Notes: generated by a model from the sequence alone, not told the origin. A DNA stretch of 64,000 bases from Morella rubra (GCA_003952965.2 CM025851.1:30776664-30840663), one strand, 5' to 3'; counted from the first letter of the stretch, positions 1 to 10,520 are shown. Program-made: numbers and translations.

Positions 1-297
1 GCCAAACAATTAGTTGAAATTCTTCAAAGGACCTGTATCAGTTACATAAACCTACATAACATTTTTCTTATAAAGCCAATTCCTAGCCTATATACTTCAC
101 CAAACCTCTAGAAAATCAATTCCTATAGACCTGTTAACAAGATGAATTTGTTCCTAGTTGGTTGATAGACTATTTGAATGCTAAAATGGCACTATCAGAA
201 AATGCTCCGTCTTAGTGGCTGAATGTCTGCATAGTGTACACACGCGCCTGGATCGGTCGAGTAAAATCCTATTAACAAGAACATAAATAACAATGAT
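1..297. repeat. Duplicated segment, copy 1 (partner at 22,144-22,440)
   Basis: This stretch aligns almost base for base with 22,144-22,440 on the same strand; both begin GCCAAACAATTAGTTGAAAT and differ by scattered substitutions and small indels. The similarity stops at about 297, where a caulimovirid fossil begins. The partner lies in the putative 5'-UTR intron of the EBP2 gene, so this is a duplicated piece of intron rather than a gene. I see no coding potential in it. Confidence 0.85.
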
Positions 298-1740
298 TTG
301 GAATTTATATATTACTGCTCCTCTTTTTTTAAAATTACAGCTCTTTTTAGACTAGGATTAATAGACACCCCTATTCTAGCTGTAGTTCTTGATAATAGGT
401 TTCATGATCCTATCAAAGCTTTAATAGGAGGAATTTAATCAAACCTAGTAAATGGTGTGGTGTAGTTTAATATAAAACGTCCCAATTACTTTGTATCCAT
501 AAATGACCCACATTTAGAGGACACATTAAGAATTCGAATTAATTAAAACACAGGGAATAGATATGAAATCTAGCTCTCATGATTTGTCAGTAACTTGGCA
601 AACAATCCATGAATTGACAAAGTTAACCTAAACTTCTACCAAACCACTAAACAAGAATCTAGTAGAAATTTTTGAACCAAGACCTTTCCACAGAGAAATT
701 AGACCAAGATTAATAGATTGGAAGGATTTAGAAGTACCAAAACAATGGTTACTTTGAGATGCTGTTCAAATAATCAACCATTAAAAGAAAATATTTTATA
801 AATACAAGCTTCTGGAAAAGAAATTGTATTTTAAAGATAAAAGAACTCCAAATTATACCCTAGAACCAGACTGAGAGAAATTTGCTAGATTAAGTTTTCA
901 TATGCTTAGAGAATTAACACCTGATCTTAGGTTACAAATACCAAGACAAAATATTGAAATAGGACAGCCAAGTGGTACTAAATCAGAAAAACAAAAAGAA
1001 GAACCCATAGGCGTGAAATGTGTCGAAGTTCCAATTATGGTTGGAACTGACTATGAAAAAGAGATTGTGCAATCAGCACAAATCTATCATTATAGTTTAG
1101 GAAAAGAAGAAAATCATCTTCTCTCCTAATCAAGGGAAAGAGAAATCAATGTATGTTTTAGGAAAATTTAATTTTTAGGGCTACAAACCATATACCCTTA
1201 ATATTTTAATAGATACAGGAGTTACAATAAACAGTTGTAGACCTAATGCTATTCCATCTGAAAAATGGATTCCAATGAAACATCCAACTTTAGTCAGAGG
1301 AATAGATGGTAAGGAAACCAAAATTGATTTAAAAGCCAAAAAGGTTGCAATTTGGTTAAATGGAAAGAAATTCATAATTCCGAAAATTCTTTGCTTTCCC
1401 AACGCACAGTGATTTTTTAGAATTGGCAATAATTTCTTATCACTATATTATCCCATGCATATTAATCATACTCATATTAATTATCTCACTTTACACAGGG
1501 AGTTAGTTGAAATCCTCGTGCATACACAACATAAGCATAAATCTATATCTATCATAGTTTTTGCCTCCGAAGCGTGGTGCAGGTATTTATATATATATAT
1601 ATATTTGAAGAAACTCAATGGATCTATAGAAGTTTAGAAGAAAACTTTAGTGAAAACCCTTTGAAGCTATGGTCTAAAAAGCCTACATTTTGCAGCCTAA
1701 AACTAAATGAAAGAATTTGTCAAAGACTATGATACATATT
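298..1740 (+). mobile_element. Caulimoviridae (endogenous pararetrovirus) fossil, movement protein to protease part
   Basis: This is a degraded piece of an integrated plant pararetrovirus, read on the plus strand. The parts in order are a 30K-type movement protein region (about 345-540, with a recognisable IDTPILAVVLD core), a linking polyprotein region (about 660-1,110, with a PRLIDWKDLE block), a retropepsin-like aspartic protease region (about 1,150-1,440, with an ILIDTG active-site block) and the start of the region before reverse transcriptase (to about 1,740). Reverse transcriptase itself is absent. The copy is clearly broken, with many breaks and truncation at both ends, so it looks old. 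The left edge falls exactly where the duplicated intron segment 1-297 stops. The family is assigned from the movement protein and protease; the genus is uncertain. Confidence 0.75.
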
Positions 1741-1940
1741 TGTACATCAACCGGGGGTATGCCCCCTTGATACTGTACACCATTTGGGTTTCAAAATTTG
1801 AACCTTACACAAAAAGAAAAAAAAAATAGGGATAGAGGCAGCTATGAAATTTGAGGTTCTAGACAAATGTAGAATACATTGGATAAAAGATTGATGATTG
1901 GGCCAGTTGCTTTTATCTCGTCTTTTCTACCTCTCTGCAG

Positions 1941-2130
1941 GCCCTTCCCATATTCTTGGACAGCCTTGTCGCTCGTGCCTCCATGGGTAGCATTAGCAAG
2001 CATATTCTCATTTTCTATGAATGTATATACGTTTCACTACAGATTTTGCCACAAGCTCTGTAATTGCTATGGCATTAGGGTTGAATCGAGCAGTAATGGG
2101 TCCCCAGCTAATAATAAAGAATATAATTTA
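1941..2130 (+). pseudogene. DUF21/CNNM-type protein, two-exon fragment, copy A
   Basis: On the plus strand, a splice acceptor (CTCTCTGCAG) is followed at 1,941 by codons reading ALPIFLDSLV, which match the start of a DUF21 (CNNM-like, CBS-domain protein family) exon. The second half of that exon, which encodes the TLILMF block in copies B and C, is missing. A second acceptor (CACTACAG) is followed at 2,043 by codons reading ILPQAL, and then by the CNxYGxxV block in a shifted frame. The first exon is therefore truncated and the second frameshifted. The other copies lie at 6,816 and 11,651, each in the 3' flank of a lectin copy. DUF21 proteins are membrane proteins related to metal or ion transport regulators; this fragment cannot be functional. 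Confidence 0.6.
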
Positions 2131-2664
2131 ATTAATAAAATCTTCTTATTTCTATTAATTTAAGTTTTTGAAATGAGTGATAGATTCACATGGGATCAGA
2201 GTTAAAATCTTAAATTCGAGACGAGACTCTACACTCTACTCCAATTTCAATTAAATATTACACGTATTGGACCTCCGAATTAAAAAAAAAGTTCGGCGCA
2301 CATTCATATGATAAAGCATTGCATTTTATTTTGCAGAGAAGGTAGAGCTAAAAACTTTCGTGAATTTTAAAACTTTAAGAGTTTTTCTGCAATTGAAGCT
2401 CTAAAAAACGATTGCATCAGGCATTTTTACCATCCCCTTCGAAATTTATACGAGTAGTTTATCCCCAGATAAATGCAAGTCAAGCATGTTTATGCATACA
2501 CAAATTGCAAAAGGTCATAATGATCTAATATAGTTTAAAGACCAGATTTAATCCAAGATGGAACAAAAACCTAAGAATATAAAAGCATAAAGCTGCAGAC
2601 AGAAATAACCAATAGAGATAACATAATAAATAGAAAAGTTGGAGCAAAGTTGCTTTTTATTTTA

Positions 2665-3082
2665 GGGAAATTTACAAATACCACACTAGGTTTTAACGAC
2701 TTTTTAAAAAACTCACTGAGTTTTAAAAAATTTCAAAACGCTCACTAGGTTTATCATTTTGGTATAAAAACTCACTGAACCCAACGCCGTTAGACCGGTT
2801 TAACGGAAAATTCATCCCGTCCAATCATACTGTGACACGTGTCCTTAAATAAATAAAAAATTTATTAATTTCAGATTTAGTTTTAAATTTTTTATTTATT
2901 TAAGGACACGTGTCACAGTATGATTGGACGGGATGAATTTTCCGTTAAACCGGTCTAACGGCGTTGGGTTCAGTGAGTTTTTATACCAAAATGATAAACC
3001 TAGTGAGCGTTTTGAAATTTTTTAAAACTCATTAAGTTTTTTAAAAAGTCGTTAAAACTAGTGTGGTATTTGTAAATTTTCC
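2665..3082. mobile_element. MULE-type hairpin MITE (long near-perfect TIRs, 9-bp TSD)
   Basis: The element is almost entirely an inverted repeat. The left arm (about 2,665-2,862) and the right arm (about 2,884-3,082) are near-perfect reverse complements of about 200 bp, separated by a short AT-rich loop. The ends read GGGAAATTTACAAATACC and its complement. It is flanked by a perfect 9-bp direct repeat TTTATTTTA (2,656-2,664 and 3,083-3,091). A 9-bp target duplication with long terminal inverted repeats is the hallmark of non-autonomous Mutator-like elements. The high arm identity suggests a fairly recent insertion. A transcript would fold into a very long hairpin. Confidence 0.9.
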
Positions 3083-3680
3083 TTTATTTTATTGAGCACT
3101 TAATAGAACAGACAGAGGCTCGCAGGCCTATACAATGAACATAGAAAAGCCACTTACGATTACACTGAACATAGAACAAACAGGCTAGCAAGCCCATACA
3201 AACAGATCACTCGCAGGCCCATAAAGAGACAACAAACAGGTACGCGAGCCCGTCCAGATTACAAACAAATTTGAAATTAAACCATTTATTTCTCCAAATT
3301 TGGCATATATAAAGTAGAACCTCTGCTACATCTCTCGGAACACATGGCTTTTCCCGACCAAATTCTTAAATTGGTCACAAAAGGTGAAAGCGTATAAAAA
3401 AAGTCACGAAAGGTCAAAAGTTAAGAGTAACTTTCTTATTCCCGTTACGAAGCTCAAATGCTATCGTTACTAAAAGGCAAAAATCAAAATGACTTGTCGC
3501 GGTTGTCATTTAGCGCTAAGGCTTCTTGCTCCCGCTGCCATTGCTCTGTGCCAAAGACTCAAATTCTTCTCCTTGCCAGCCGCTCACTTCTCTCTTCTCT
3601 TCTCCCCTTTTTCTCTCTCTCTCTTTCTTTCGAGTTATTGCCATTGCCGGTGTGATTTTGAGACCTATTGTTGGTGGAGT

Positions 3681-4210
3681 ATGACTTGTTCTGGAACTAG
3701 TGTTCTCCCCCATGTGCGCATGATTACTGTTGTGAAATGCTGCGAAATACTTGAGAAGCTTTCTTCTGAAGATGATGGAATTAAATTCTTTGTTGGTGAA
3801 GAAAAGGCACAACTTGATTTAGAGCCAATCATCGTCAATTTGTTTGCTTTGCAGCACAAAGCTAACTCAGCACCCAATTTCCGGAGGCCTGCCTTGCGTG
3901 CACTGCTTGGAATTTGCAGATTTGAAGCAGGGTTGGTTAAGAAGGCGGTTCTCACTGCCAATGGTGTATCTCTAGTTCTTCGGCTTCTTGATGACTCTGA
4001 CTCCGAAATTTGGGAGACTGCTATCAATTTTGTTTTTCCTATTCTCTCAGCACGAGCCACAAGGGGTAGTGGAATACCTTTTTTTTTTTTTTTAAAGTTC
4101 ATAATTTCTATTTATCTGCAGAACTCCTTCTGATTATTTATTTACCTTCATCATTCAGTCATGGAAATTTTGATGGAAGAAACGTAAATGATGCAGCAGC
4201 TGCAAATTTG
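3681..4210 (+). pseudogene. U-box/ARM-repeat protein (PUB43/44, SAUL1-like) gene fragment
   Basis: Codons from about 3,730 read CCEILEKLSSEDDG, then RRPALRALLG, CRFEAGLVKKAVLTANGVSL and LVLRLLDDSDSEI. This run is characteristic of the armadillo-repeat part of plant U-box E3 ligases of the PUB43/44 (SAUL1) group, as I recall that family. The frame shifts near 4,030, where FSQHEPQGVVEYL can be read only in the next frame, and a T-run follows. A further degenerate piece (near 4,170-4,210) resembles the next ARM helix. The N-terminal U-box and the remaining ARM repeats are absent. I judge it a non-functional fragment. Its neighbour at 5,070 comes from a different gene, so the region looks like a patchwork of captured or duplicated pieces. 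Confidence 0.65.
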
Positions 4211-5069
4211 GTAAGGTTCCTTTTCAATCCAATTGGTATTTAAGTTGATGAAAACGTAATAATAGCTTTGTTTCATATCTAATGTCTATTCTGTAAACTA
4301 CCAGTCCCTTCTTTCACTTTGAAGAATATGGTTCGCTTCTTTTTACCTGGAGTTTATTTGTTGACTTTGTTTTTCTTGAGCATTAACGTCTTCTGGATCT
4401 GAGGAAAATTTCTTCTAATATGTTAGTTTGTTGCTTCTAATATGTTTACTAATCTAAGCGTTGTGCATGCTTATGTATTCCGCATCTGACAAACAGGACA
4501 ACACTTAGACCATAAACCAAATAAACCATAAACCACTTGTAATTATTTATGCACTTGTAATTAGTCTTTCATTTGTCTGTGTCTATCTAAAATGATCATC
4601 GGTAATGAATTTTAGATGTCATTAGCTCCTGGCATGGGTGGCAGGTATTTTAAATGGCTTCTACGATTGTCATTTCACTAGACTACTTTTGCAAGGGTGG
4701 AAATGCCAGAGCTGTTGGAAATGTTATCCGTGGGTTGTTTCATTTTTACAAGCTCATGTTATTGTGATTGGAGGCTGGGTTTGCCAGCTAGCCTTAATGT
4801 TGACAAATCTAGCCTGGTTCATGAGTGGCAACAAGTATTTTCCATTTTGAGCTTCGCAATACTGTTTTCACCAGCATTGAATTTGAAAAATCTCCTAGTG
4901 TCTTGCTTTTTATAATTTGATTAGAACAGGACACATTGTTTTGTACTCGTATAAGTTTGCAGTAAGCTTATCCAGTGGAGTCTAGCTTGTGGACTTATCC
5001 ATCTACTGATATACTATTGTCATTACCTGGTTTTATGTAGATTTCTACACATGCAAACTGTTGTTACAG

Positions 5070-5147
5070 GGAAGCAAGAATGAGGAAGAGGAGTTCAACA
5101 CTGGGCCACTCTCTGTTCTGATGATGAGTGTTAAGAATAACACACAC
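5070..5147 (+). pseudogene. SmD2 (core spliceosomal Sm protein) exon fragment
   Basis: After a good acceptor (TTGTTACAG) the codons read [20 protein letters not shown], then NT, followed by a donor-like GTAAAA. That peptide is the highly conserved N-terminal part of small nuclear ribonucleoprotein SmD2, immediately before the Sm1 motif (VLINCRNN in the family). The expected downstream exons are not found in the next kilobase, and reading through the donor gives a stop after eight codons. It is therefore an isolated exon with its intron borders, which argues for duplication or capture at the DNA level rather than retroposition. Confidence 0.75.
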
Positions 5148-5159
5148 GTAAAACTAAAT

Positions 5160-6039
5160 TGAGTATATTTGATTGTAAATGATGGGTTGCGTTGATGGTT
5201 AAATACTGTGTTATTGACATGGTGTGTTTAGTAAACGCCCACATGTCAGCTGGGAGTGAACTGATTGGATCGCAGTGCACATTGTTTGCTTAGTCCAGGT
5301 ATGGGGATTGTCAGTGTAGCCTAATTTGAAAATTTAGGGGTCAGGTGCATTTTTTAAATTGTTGTTCCCTTCGTTTTCACGAGAACTGGATCCCATTATG
5401 CAAGCAAAATGGCGGCATGGCATGGCAGGGCATGGACTCTTCCTTTCTCCTCTTGCTCTGCTACTATTCCATTGTTTTTACCCCCATTTCTTACATTAAA
5501 AAACTCATGAATATTCTATGTAATCTATTTGTAATGCTCTATATAAAACTCTGAAAAATTGCTATCTGGAAGGATTTCCAATGCCCACGACATTTGAAAT
5601 TGGCTGATTGTTCTACAATCCGGAATTTCCCAAATAATTGCATAGCATCACCAATTTCGGCAACGACGCTCGGTCGGGAAAGTGTGTTGTCCACCGTATG
5701 ATGTCGTCGCATAAAAGTTTTGTTGACCACCATCCATCATGAAGAGAACAACGGTGCCGACACCCAAAAGTCATTGCGAAGGACAATGTCGACGGCACAC
5801 AGTAGCAACCGCGACCACCCATTCGCACTAGACGCCATCATCAACGACGGAGATGGATTTCCTCTCCCCACGATTTTTCTGGTCGAGATAGGCAGCATCG
5901 TTGACGGGGGAGCGCAAAGTCGTCAAGGATGGGCACTGGCTACGCGGCAACCTCGAGCAGCCTTCGACGACCCAAAGTCGTGGCCAAAAAGCTTTTCCGA
6001 CTGGTTTTCATGGTTTTTTCAACGGGTGCCACCGTCAAC
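5160..6039. other. No recognised gene; GC-richer patch at 5,590-6,040
   Basis: From 5,160 to 5,590 I see only AT-rich non-coding sequence. From about 5,590 to 6,040 the base composition rises and both strands carry open frames of 64-152 codons, but none resembles a family I know. The patch adjoins the lectin fragment at 6,040-6,296 and is not present in lectin unit B or C, so it was inserted or retained only here. Confidence 0.4.
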
Positions 6040-6296
6040 AGAGACCAACTTTCTTGTAGCGGCTACGTGTATAACAATAGCATTGACGGCGTCACCACAC
6101 CGGTCATGGAACCCAACAACCTCACCGCTTTTGATAGGAATGGTGAAGCTAGTGTCTTCATGTCTTTTGGCGATGTAAGGTCCTATTCACATTGGTCACA
6201 AAGGTCAAAGATTTAGTGACGTCCGTCCCAAGCCAAATCTGTCCGTGCGTCCCATCTATACGGACCAAAAACTCGCCGAGAAATCTGCAGAGAATA
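6040..6296 (-). pseudogene. Jacalin-related lectin, exon 3 fragment (unit A)
   Basis: On the minus strand the codons read EFLVRIDGTHG and KSLTFVTN, matching exon 3 of the intact lectin at 7,799-8,059. Frameshifts follow the SLTFVTN block, and the C-terminal GxxxD sugar-binding loop region is only loosely preserved. Exons 1 and 2 are missing. Upstream on the minus strand a small MITE (about 6,299-6,539) sits in what was intron 2; the intron resumes at 6,541 (ACCAAAATAGACAGAAGTA, shared with unit B). Confidence 0.8.
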
Positions 6297-6298
6297 CT

Positions 6299-6539
6299 TG
6301 GTGTTTGATTGTGTAAATACTGGGGCGGTAGAAATGTTGGGGTAGAAATGTTGGGGTACGATGGTCGGTGAAAAAGTGAAAATAGTTTCGGAGAGTTGGT
6401 GAAAAAATTAAGAGGAAGAAGATTTAAATGAATATTATAATAAAAAAAAATTATTTGATTGGAAAAGATAAATGATTTTGTAATTTTTTTAATCATGTCC
6501 GAAATTTTAGAGTGCCAAAATTTCTACAATCAAACCCCT
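6299..6539. mobile_element. Small MITE with TTTGATTGT terminal inverted repeats
   Basis: The ends are GGTGTTTGATTGTG and the complementary ACAATCAAACCCC, bounding about 240 bp that is absent from the paralogous intron of unit B (near 8,070-8,100). The size, AT-rich interior and TIR style resemble hAT-type MITEs. I could not identify a clear target-site duplication, so the exact edges are approximate. Confidence 0.6.
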
Positions 6540-6815
6540 CGTAGTAGCACCAAAATAGACAGAAGTAAGCTAATGAAATTTGAATCCTTTAATCTAAATT
6601 AAGGCTACAAGATATTCTTATCTAGTGTATTTTCCATGGTAGAAAGAACCAGCATCCGCTGCTTTGAAGACTGTCGAATGGTTATGGCCAGTACTAATTA
6701 TTAGCGATGGAGGAAGATATGAAATTTGAAGTTACAGAGAAATGTAGAATACATTGGGTAAAAGATTGTTGATTGGGCCAGTTTCTTTTATCTCGTCTTT
6801 CCTACCTCTATGCAG

Positions 6816-7110
6816 GCCCTTCCCCTATTCTTGGACAGGTTTGTCACTTTGTGCCTCTATGAGCAGCAAGCTGCGACTCTCATCCTCATGTTTGACGAGG
6901 TGCTTTTATCAATCGTTTAATTGGAATTGGAGGAATTAATTGCTTCATAACATTTTCTGCTTGCGAACATATTCTTGTTTTATATGAATGTGTATATGTT
7001 TCACTACAGATTTTGCCACAAGCTCTGTAATCGCAATGGCATGAGGGTCGGAGCAACAATGGGTCCCAAGCTAGAATTCCTGTCCGCTTGCGTGCGTCCC
7101 TTTTTCTTAT
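6816..7110 (+). pseudogene. DUF21/CNNM-type protein, two-exon fragment, copy B (best preserved)
   Basis: A polypyrimidine tract and acceptor (CTATGCAG) precede an in-frame 84-nt exon at 6,816-6,899 that reads ALPLFLDRFV through to TLILMFDE, then a donor GTGCTT. The length of 28 codons and both end motifs equal the corresponding exon of plant DUF21 (CNNM-like) proteins as I recall them (ALPIFLDKLV to TLILMFGE). After a 110-nt intron, an exon at 7,010 begins ILPQAL; the following CNRNGMRVGATMG can be read only after a one-base shift. The flanking exons encoding the first membrane helices and the CBS domains are absent. It lies on the strand opposite the lectins. Confidence 0.65.
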
Positions 7111-7798
7111 CCCCCAATGGGAAGGTAGAATGAATACAGAGATTATAAATTTCTATTTCCTGCAAGTTGGGTTCGTAATTTGATTCAGTTTGTAGGGAGA
7201 AACATTCCCGGTTATTAGTGTCTTATGATGAAGCATTGCAATTTATTTTCCAGAGAGAGCGGAGCTCTAAACTTTCGTGAATTTAAGCTCTAAAAACAGA
7301 TTGCATCAGGCATGTTTACCGTCTCCTTTGAAATTTAGACAAGAAGCTGTTTATCACCAGATAGATGCATGTCAAGTATGTTTATGCATACACAATTTGC
7401 AAAAGGTCATTGATCCAATATAGCTTAAAGACCTAGATTTAATCCAAGATGGAACAAAAACCTAAGAATATAAAGCCGTAGCGCTGCAGATAGAAATAAC
7501 CAATAGAGATAACACAATAAATAGAAAATTTGGAGCAAAATTGCTTTTATTTTAATATTTTATAGGATACTTATTAGAACAGACAGGCTCGCAGGCTCAT
7601 ATAAACTAAACAAACAGCCTCGCAGGCCTGTATAGATAACAAACAAACTTGAAATTGGAAGTACTACATGAGAAATTTTATTGTGAAAGTTCTCGGATAT
7701 TTCACAGTGAAAATAGCAGAGAATATATAAACCATTTATTTCTCCAAATATTGCATATATAAACCAGAACTTCTGCTCCATCTCTCGATACACCACAA

Positions 7799-8678
7799 CT
7801 AGGAGGATGTTGTTGGTGCTAAGTATATACCAATAGCATCAACGGCTTCACCACTCTGGCCATGGAACCCAACAACCTTACCAATTTTGATTGGAATGGT
7901 GAAGCTAGTGTCTTCCTCGCTCACGGTGCCGTAAGGTCCGTAAGTATTCTCATTGGTCACAAAGGTCAAAGATCTAATGATGTCCTCCAATCCTTGCGAT
8001 TGAAATCCATGCGTCCCATCTATACGGACCAAATACTCCGTAGGCCAGTCAAGAGAAATCTGCAACGAATACCTTATTAAATTATCCACCCGAGCACGAA
8101 AATAGACAGAAGTACTAAGCTGACAAAATTTGAATCCTTTAATCTAAAGGAATAGGTAAGATTTTAAGTACTGATTGATCCTAGAAAGTTTAAAAGAAAT
8201 TTTTTTAAACAATGGATGTTTGATTTATATCCTGCCGAAGACAATAAAATTTATTCATTGAAAAACAATAATTATGTACCAAAAATCATAACAAGTCCCA
8301 CCTTGATATAGATGTCACCCTCCGGTATAGAACCGGGTTTGAAGAATATAGACTTAATGTATAGGCCTCCGGCGGTATCAATTATAATTTCTTGTAACCC
8401 TCCCAGAAACACATCACTCCACTCGACGCCACCTCCTCCTCCCCATGGCCCCACTCCGACGAGATCAGCCTATACCGTGTTAACAATTGCAGATCAGTAC
8501 TGACACAAACAACAGCTAGCTCGCATCCTATAGTTGGTAATGGGGTCATTTGATCTCCATCAATAATGCAGGCTTAGCCATGCTTCTAAATTGCTTATAA
8601 TTTGATTTTAAGAAGGAAAAAACCTTCGCAAATTACTAAGTAATTAAACTTGTAACGAGAAATTATTGATCGTACCAT
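7799..8678 (-). CDS. Jacalin-related lectin (mannose-binding type), apparently intact
   Basis: Predicted single jacalin-domain lectin of 143 residues, likely cytosolic or nucleocytoplasmic because no signal peptide is visible; such lectins bind mannose-type glycans and often act in defence. Exon 1 (8,676-8,678) supplies only the start codon, directly followed by donor GTACGA. Exon 2 (8,302-8,469) follows acceptor GGTATAG and gives residues 2-57, including GPWGGGGG at 8-15. Exon 3 (7,799-8,059) follows TTGCAG and gives residues 58-143, with EYLVRIDGTHG, RSLTFVTN, GKVVGFHG and the sugar-binding GxxxD motif as GEAVD at 127-131. All joins are in frame. The one-codon exon 1 is inferred, but it is conserved in the decayed copy at 14,531. 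The 5' UTR and promoter are unclear; a TATA-like tract lies near 9,570-9,585. Confidence 0.85.
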
Positions 8679-8965
8679 CTGGATTTCTGAAGTCTTTATA
8701 TAATCTCTTGCACCTCCTGCATCAAGGCATTGATCATTAGCAATAACATGCACAAAAACACGTTAGAATTTTGATGATGATAATTGGATATTTGGTGTGT
8801 GGTTATACTCCTATTTTTTATTCTTTCGCTCTCATTTTCCACTTCATATATATTTCCATACTCCAATATCGAAGCCTAGCTAATGCATTAAAGCAGTACG
8901 TATATATAGAGGAGTTGTAGCAGCCTTTTGTTGAAGATTCCCATTCCCCAAACTTTCCTGCTTAC

Positions 8966-9395
8966 GTTTTTTTTTTTTTTTTTTTAGCTGAATAACACTA
9001 TCACTGCATTGAATTCAGAACATAAGATACAATAAAGATCAAGAAATAAATGATCCAAGTGTGACTAGGTTGCAAAAAAGGCTAGCAAGATCCAAAATGA
9101 TCGATAAACCACAAATGCTCCATGCCGGACAGGGAGAGCGAGTGGCGGAAAACAGTAGACGGTACTTATTGGAACCAAATAACATCTAACTCTAGAGATA
9201 AGAACAAAGGCAACCTTGAGAAATACAATAAAGCCCACAAAGAGGGGGGCAAAGCCACAAAGTGGCCACGAAAGCCCCTTTGAGACAGAAACAAACTAAA
9301 CAACCACAACAGAAAAAGAAACAGCAAGCCAAAACAATAAGATCATGAGTAACTTCGAAGTTTATAAGATGGATAAATGACAAAATTTTCTACTT
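8966..9395 (-). mobile_element. Non-LTR retrotransposon (LINE) 3' end with poly(A)
   Basis: On the minus strand the sequence ends GTGATAGTGTTATTCAGCT followed by a run of about 18-20 A (seen as T at about 8,968-8,987). A single open frame (9,383-9,192) and the upstream text look like the 3' end of a plant L1-type LINE, but no RNase H or RT domain remains. It is absent at the equivalent place in unit C. It is a 5'-truncated insertion in the upstream region of the intact lectin. Confidence 0.55.
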
Positions 9396-9674
9396 TTCCA
9401 TATGTCCGGACACGAAGGTGAAAAATAAGAACATCGATCTCGTCTATTATGAGATCAAAAAACATATTGAAAAGCATGTGCATGCAGCTTCGATCCTACC
9501 TTATAATTTGCTAAACGAATGGACAAAGGTAGAAGCGAGATGAAAGCTGCCATAAGTGACTGGGGTATATATATAAGCTCATCAGCCGCCCTCTTTGGCC
9601 ATAGCAAATAGTGTTCACACTTCTACAATTATCGCAAGTACGTTCTTAGAGAGAAAAAAAAAAAAAAAAAAAAA

Positions 9675-10052
9675 GGGGAAAATATACTTTTCACCCACGA
9701 ACTACCATATATTTTACACTTTGCACCATAAACTACCAATTTTGACACATTGCACCCTCTAACTATCAATTTTTAACACTTTGCACCCTTTATCAAATTT
9801 TCAAACTAAAATGATGATAATGCCCTTAGATATTGTTGTCAATTCATTAATTTCTCAAGGGTATTATTGTCAAATGGAGAGTGCAAAATATTTAATATAA
9901 GTAGTTGGAGGGTGTAATGTGTCAAAGTGGTTAGTTTAGGGTGCAAAGTGTATAACATTGGTAGTTTGAGGGTGCAATGTCTTAAAGATGGTAGTTTATG
10001 GTGCAGTGTGTCACTACACCGGTAGTTTGTGGGTGAAAAGTGTATTTTCCCT
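9675..10052. mobile_element. MITE with 32-bp TIRs and internal GTGCAAAGTG-type repeats
   Basis: The left end reads GGGGAAAATATACTTTTCAC and the right end is its near-perfect complement, with identity over about 32 bp. Inside, a roughly 33-bp motif (CTACC...TTTGCACCC) is repeated several times in each arm. Both sides are A-rich (GAAAAAAAA on the right), compatible with a 9-bp target duplication and a MULE relationship. The paralogous locus near 18,730-18,745 has only the A-run, giving an empty site. Confidence 0.8.
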
Positions 10053-10214
10053 GAAAAAAAATAGGTTGACACATGCCCCAAGCCTTTCGAAGTGTATGAT
10101 TCAAGTGAAGATTTTTAATTGACATGTAAAAGACAAGTCTCCACCGACAAGTCACGAGAAAGTCACCAGAAAAAATACTATTCATGAACAGAAAAAAAAA
10201 ATAGAAATACTATT

Positions 10215-10520
10215 CATGACTAGTAAAAGCAAGCCGATAAGTCACTATTTATCAACATTCAAATCATGCGTGATCGTACAGTACCCTATACATGAACAGT
10301 AAAAGCAAGCCGACAAGTCACTATTCATCAACAGTCAAATCATGCGTGATCGTACAGTACCCTATACATGAACAGTAAAAGCAAGCCGACAAGTCACTAT
10401 TCATCAACAGTCAAATCATGCGTGATCGTACAGTACCCTATACATGAACAGTAAAAACAAGCCGACAAGTCGCTATTCATCAACAGTCAAAGCACGCGTG
10501 ATTGCACAATACTCACATGA
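10215..10520. repeat. Tandem repeat, 76-bp unit, four copies
   Basis: Copies start at 10,215, 10,291, 10,367 and 10,443 with an exact 76-bp period. The unit starts CATGAACAGTAAAAGCAAGC and includes ATGCGTGATCGTACAG. Copies 2 and 3 are identical over their whole length; copies 1 and 4 carry a few substitutions, and copy 4 decays after about 60 bp. Edge copies more divergent than central ones is the usual pattern of unequal exchange. Confidence 0.95.

Larger units (their letters stand above)
1745..3430 (-). repeat. 3' flank of lectin unit A (paralog of 6,700-7,800 and 11,470-12,545)
   Basis: The stretch aligns with the sequence downstream of the lectin genes at 7,799 and 12,544. Shared landmarks are the GACAGGCTCGCAGG 3'-UTR block and the TGTTTATGCATACACAA block. 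The coding end is lost: near 3,370-3,420 only short GGTCACAAAAGGT-like remnants of lectin exon 3 remain. A 418-bp MITE (2,665-3,082) interrupts the flank; the uninterrupted paralogs give the empty site. Confidence 0.75.

Noticed and set aside
1565-1620. Short AT tract as a separate microsatellite feature
   Set aside because: Only about 20 bp long and inside the caulimovirid fossil; not worth a separate entry.
3516-4102. Long minus-strand open frames over the U-box/ARM fragment
   Set aside because: They are antisense shadows; the plus strand shows clear ARM-repeat peptide blocks while the minus frames resemble nothing.
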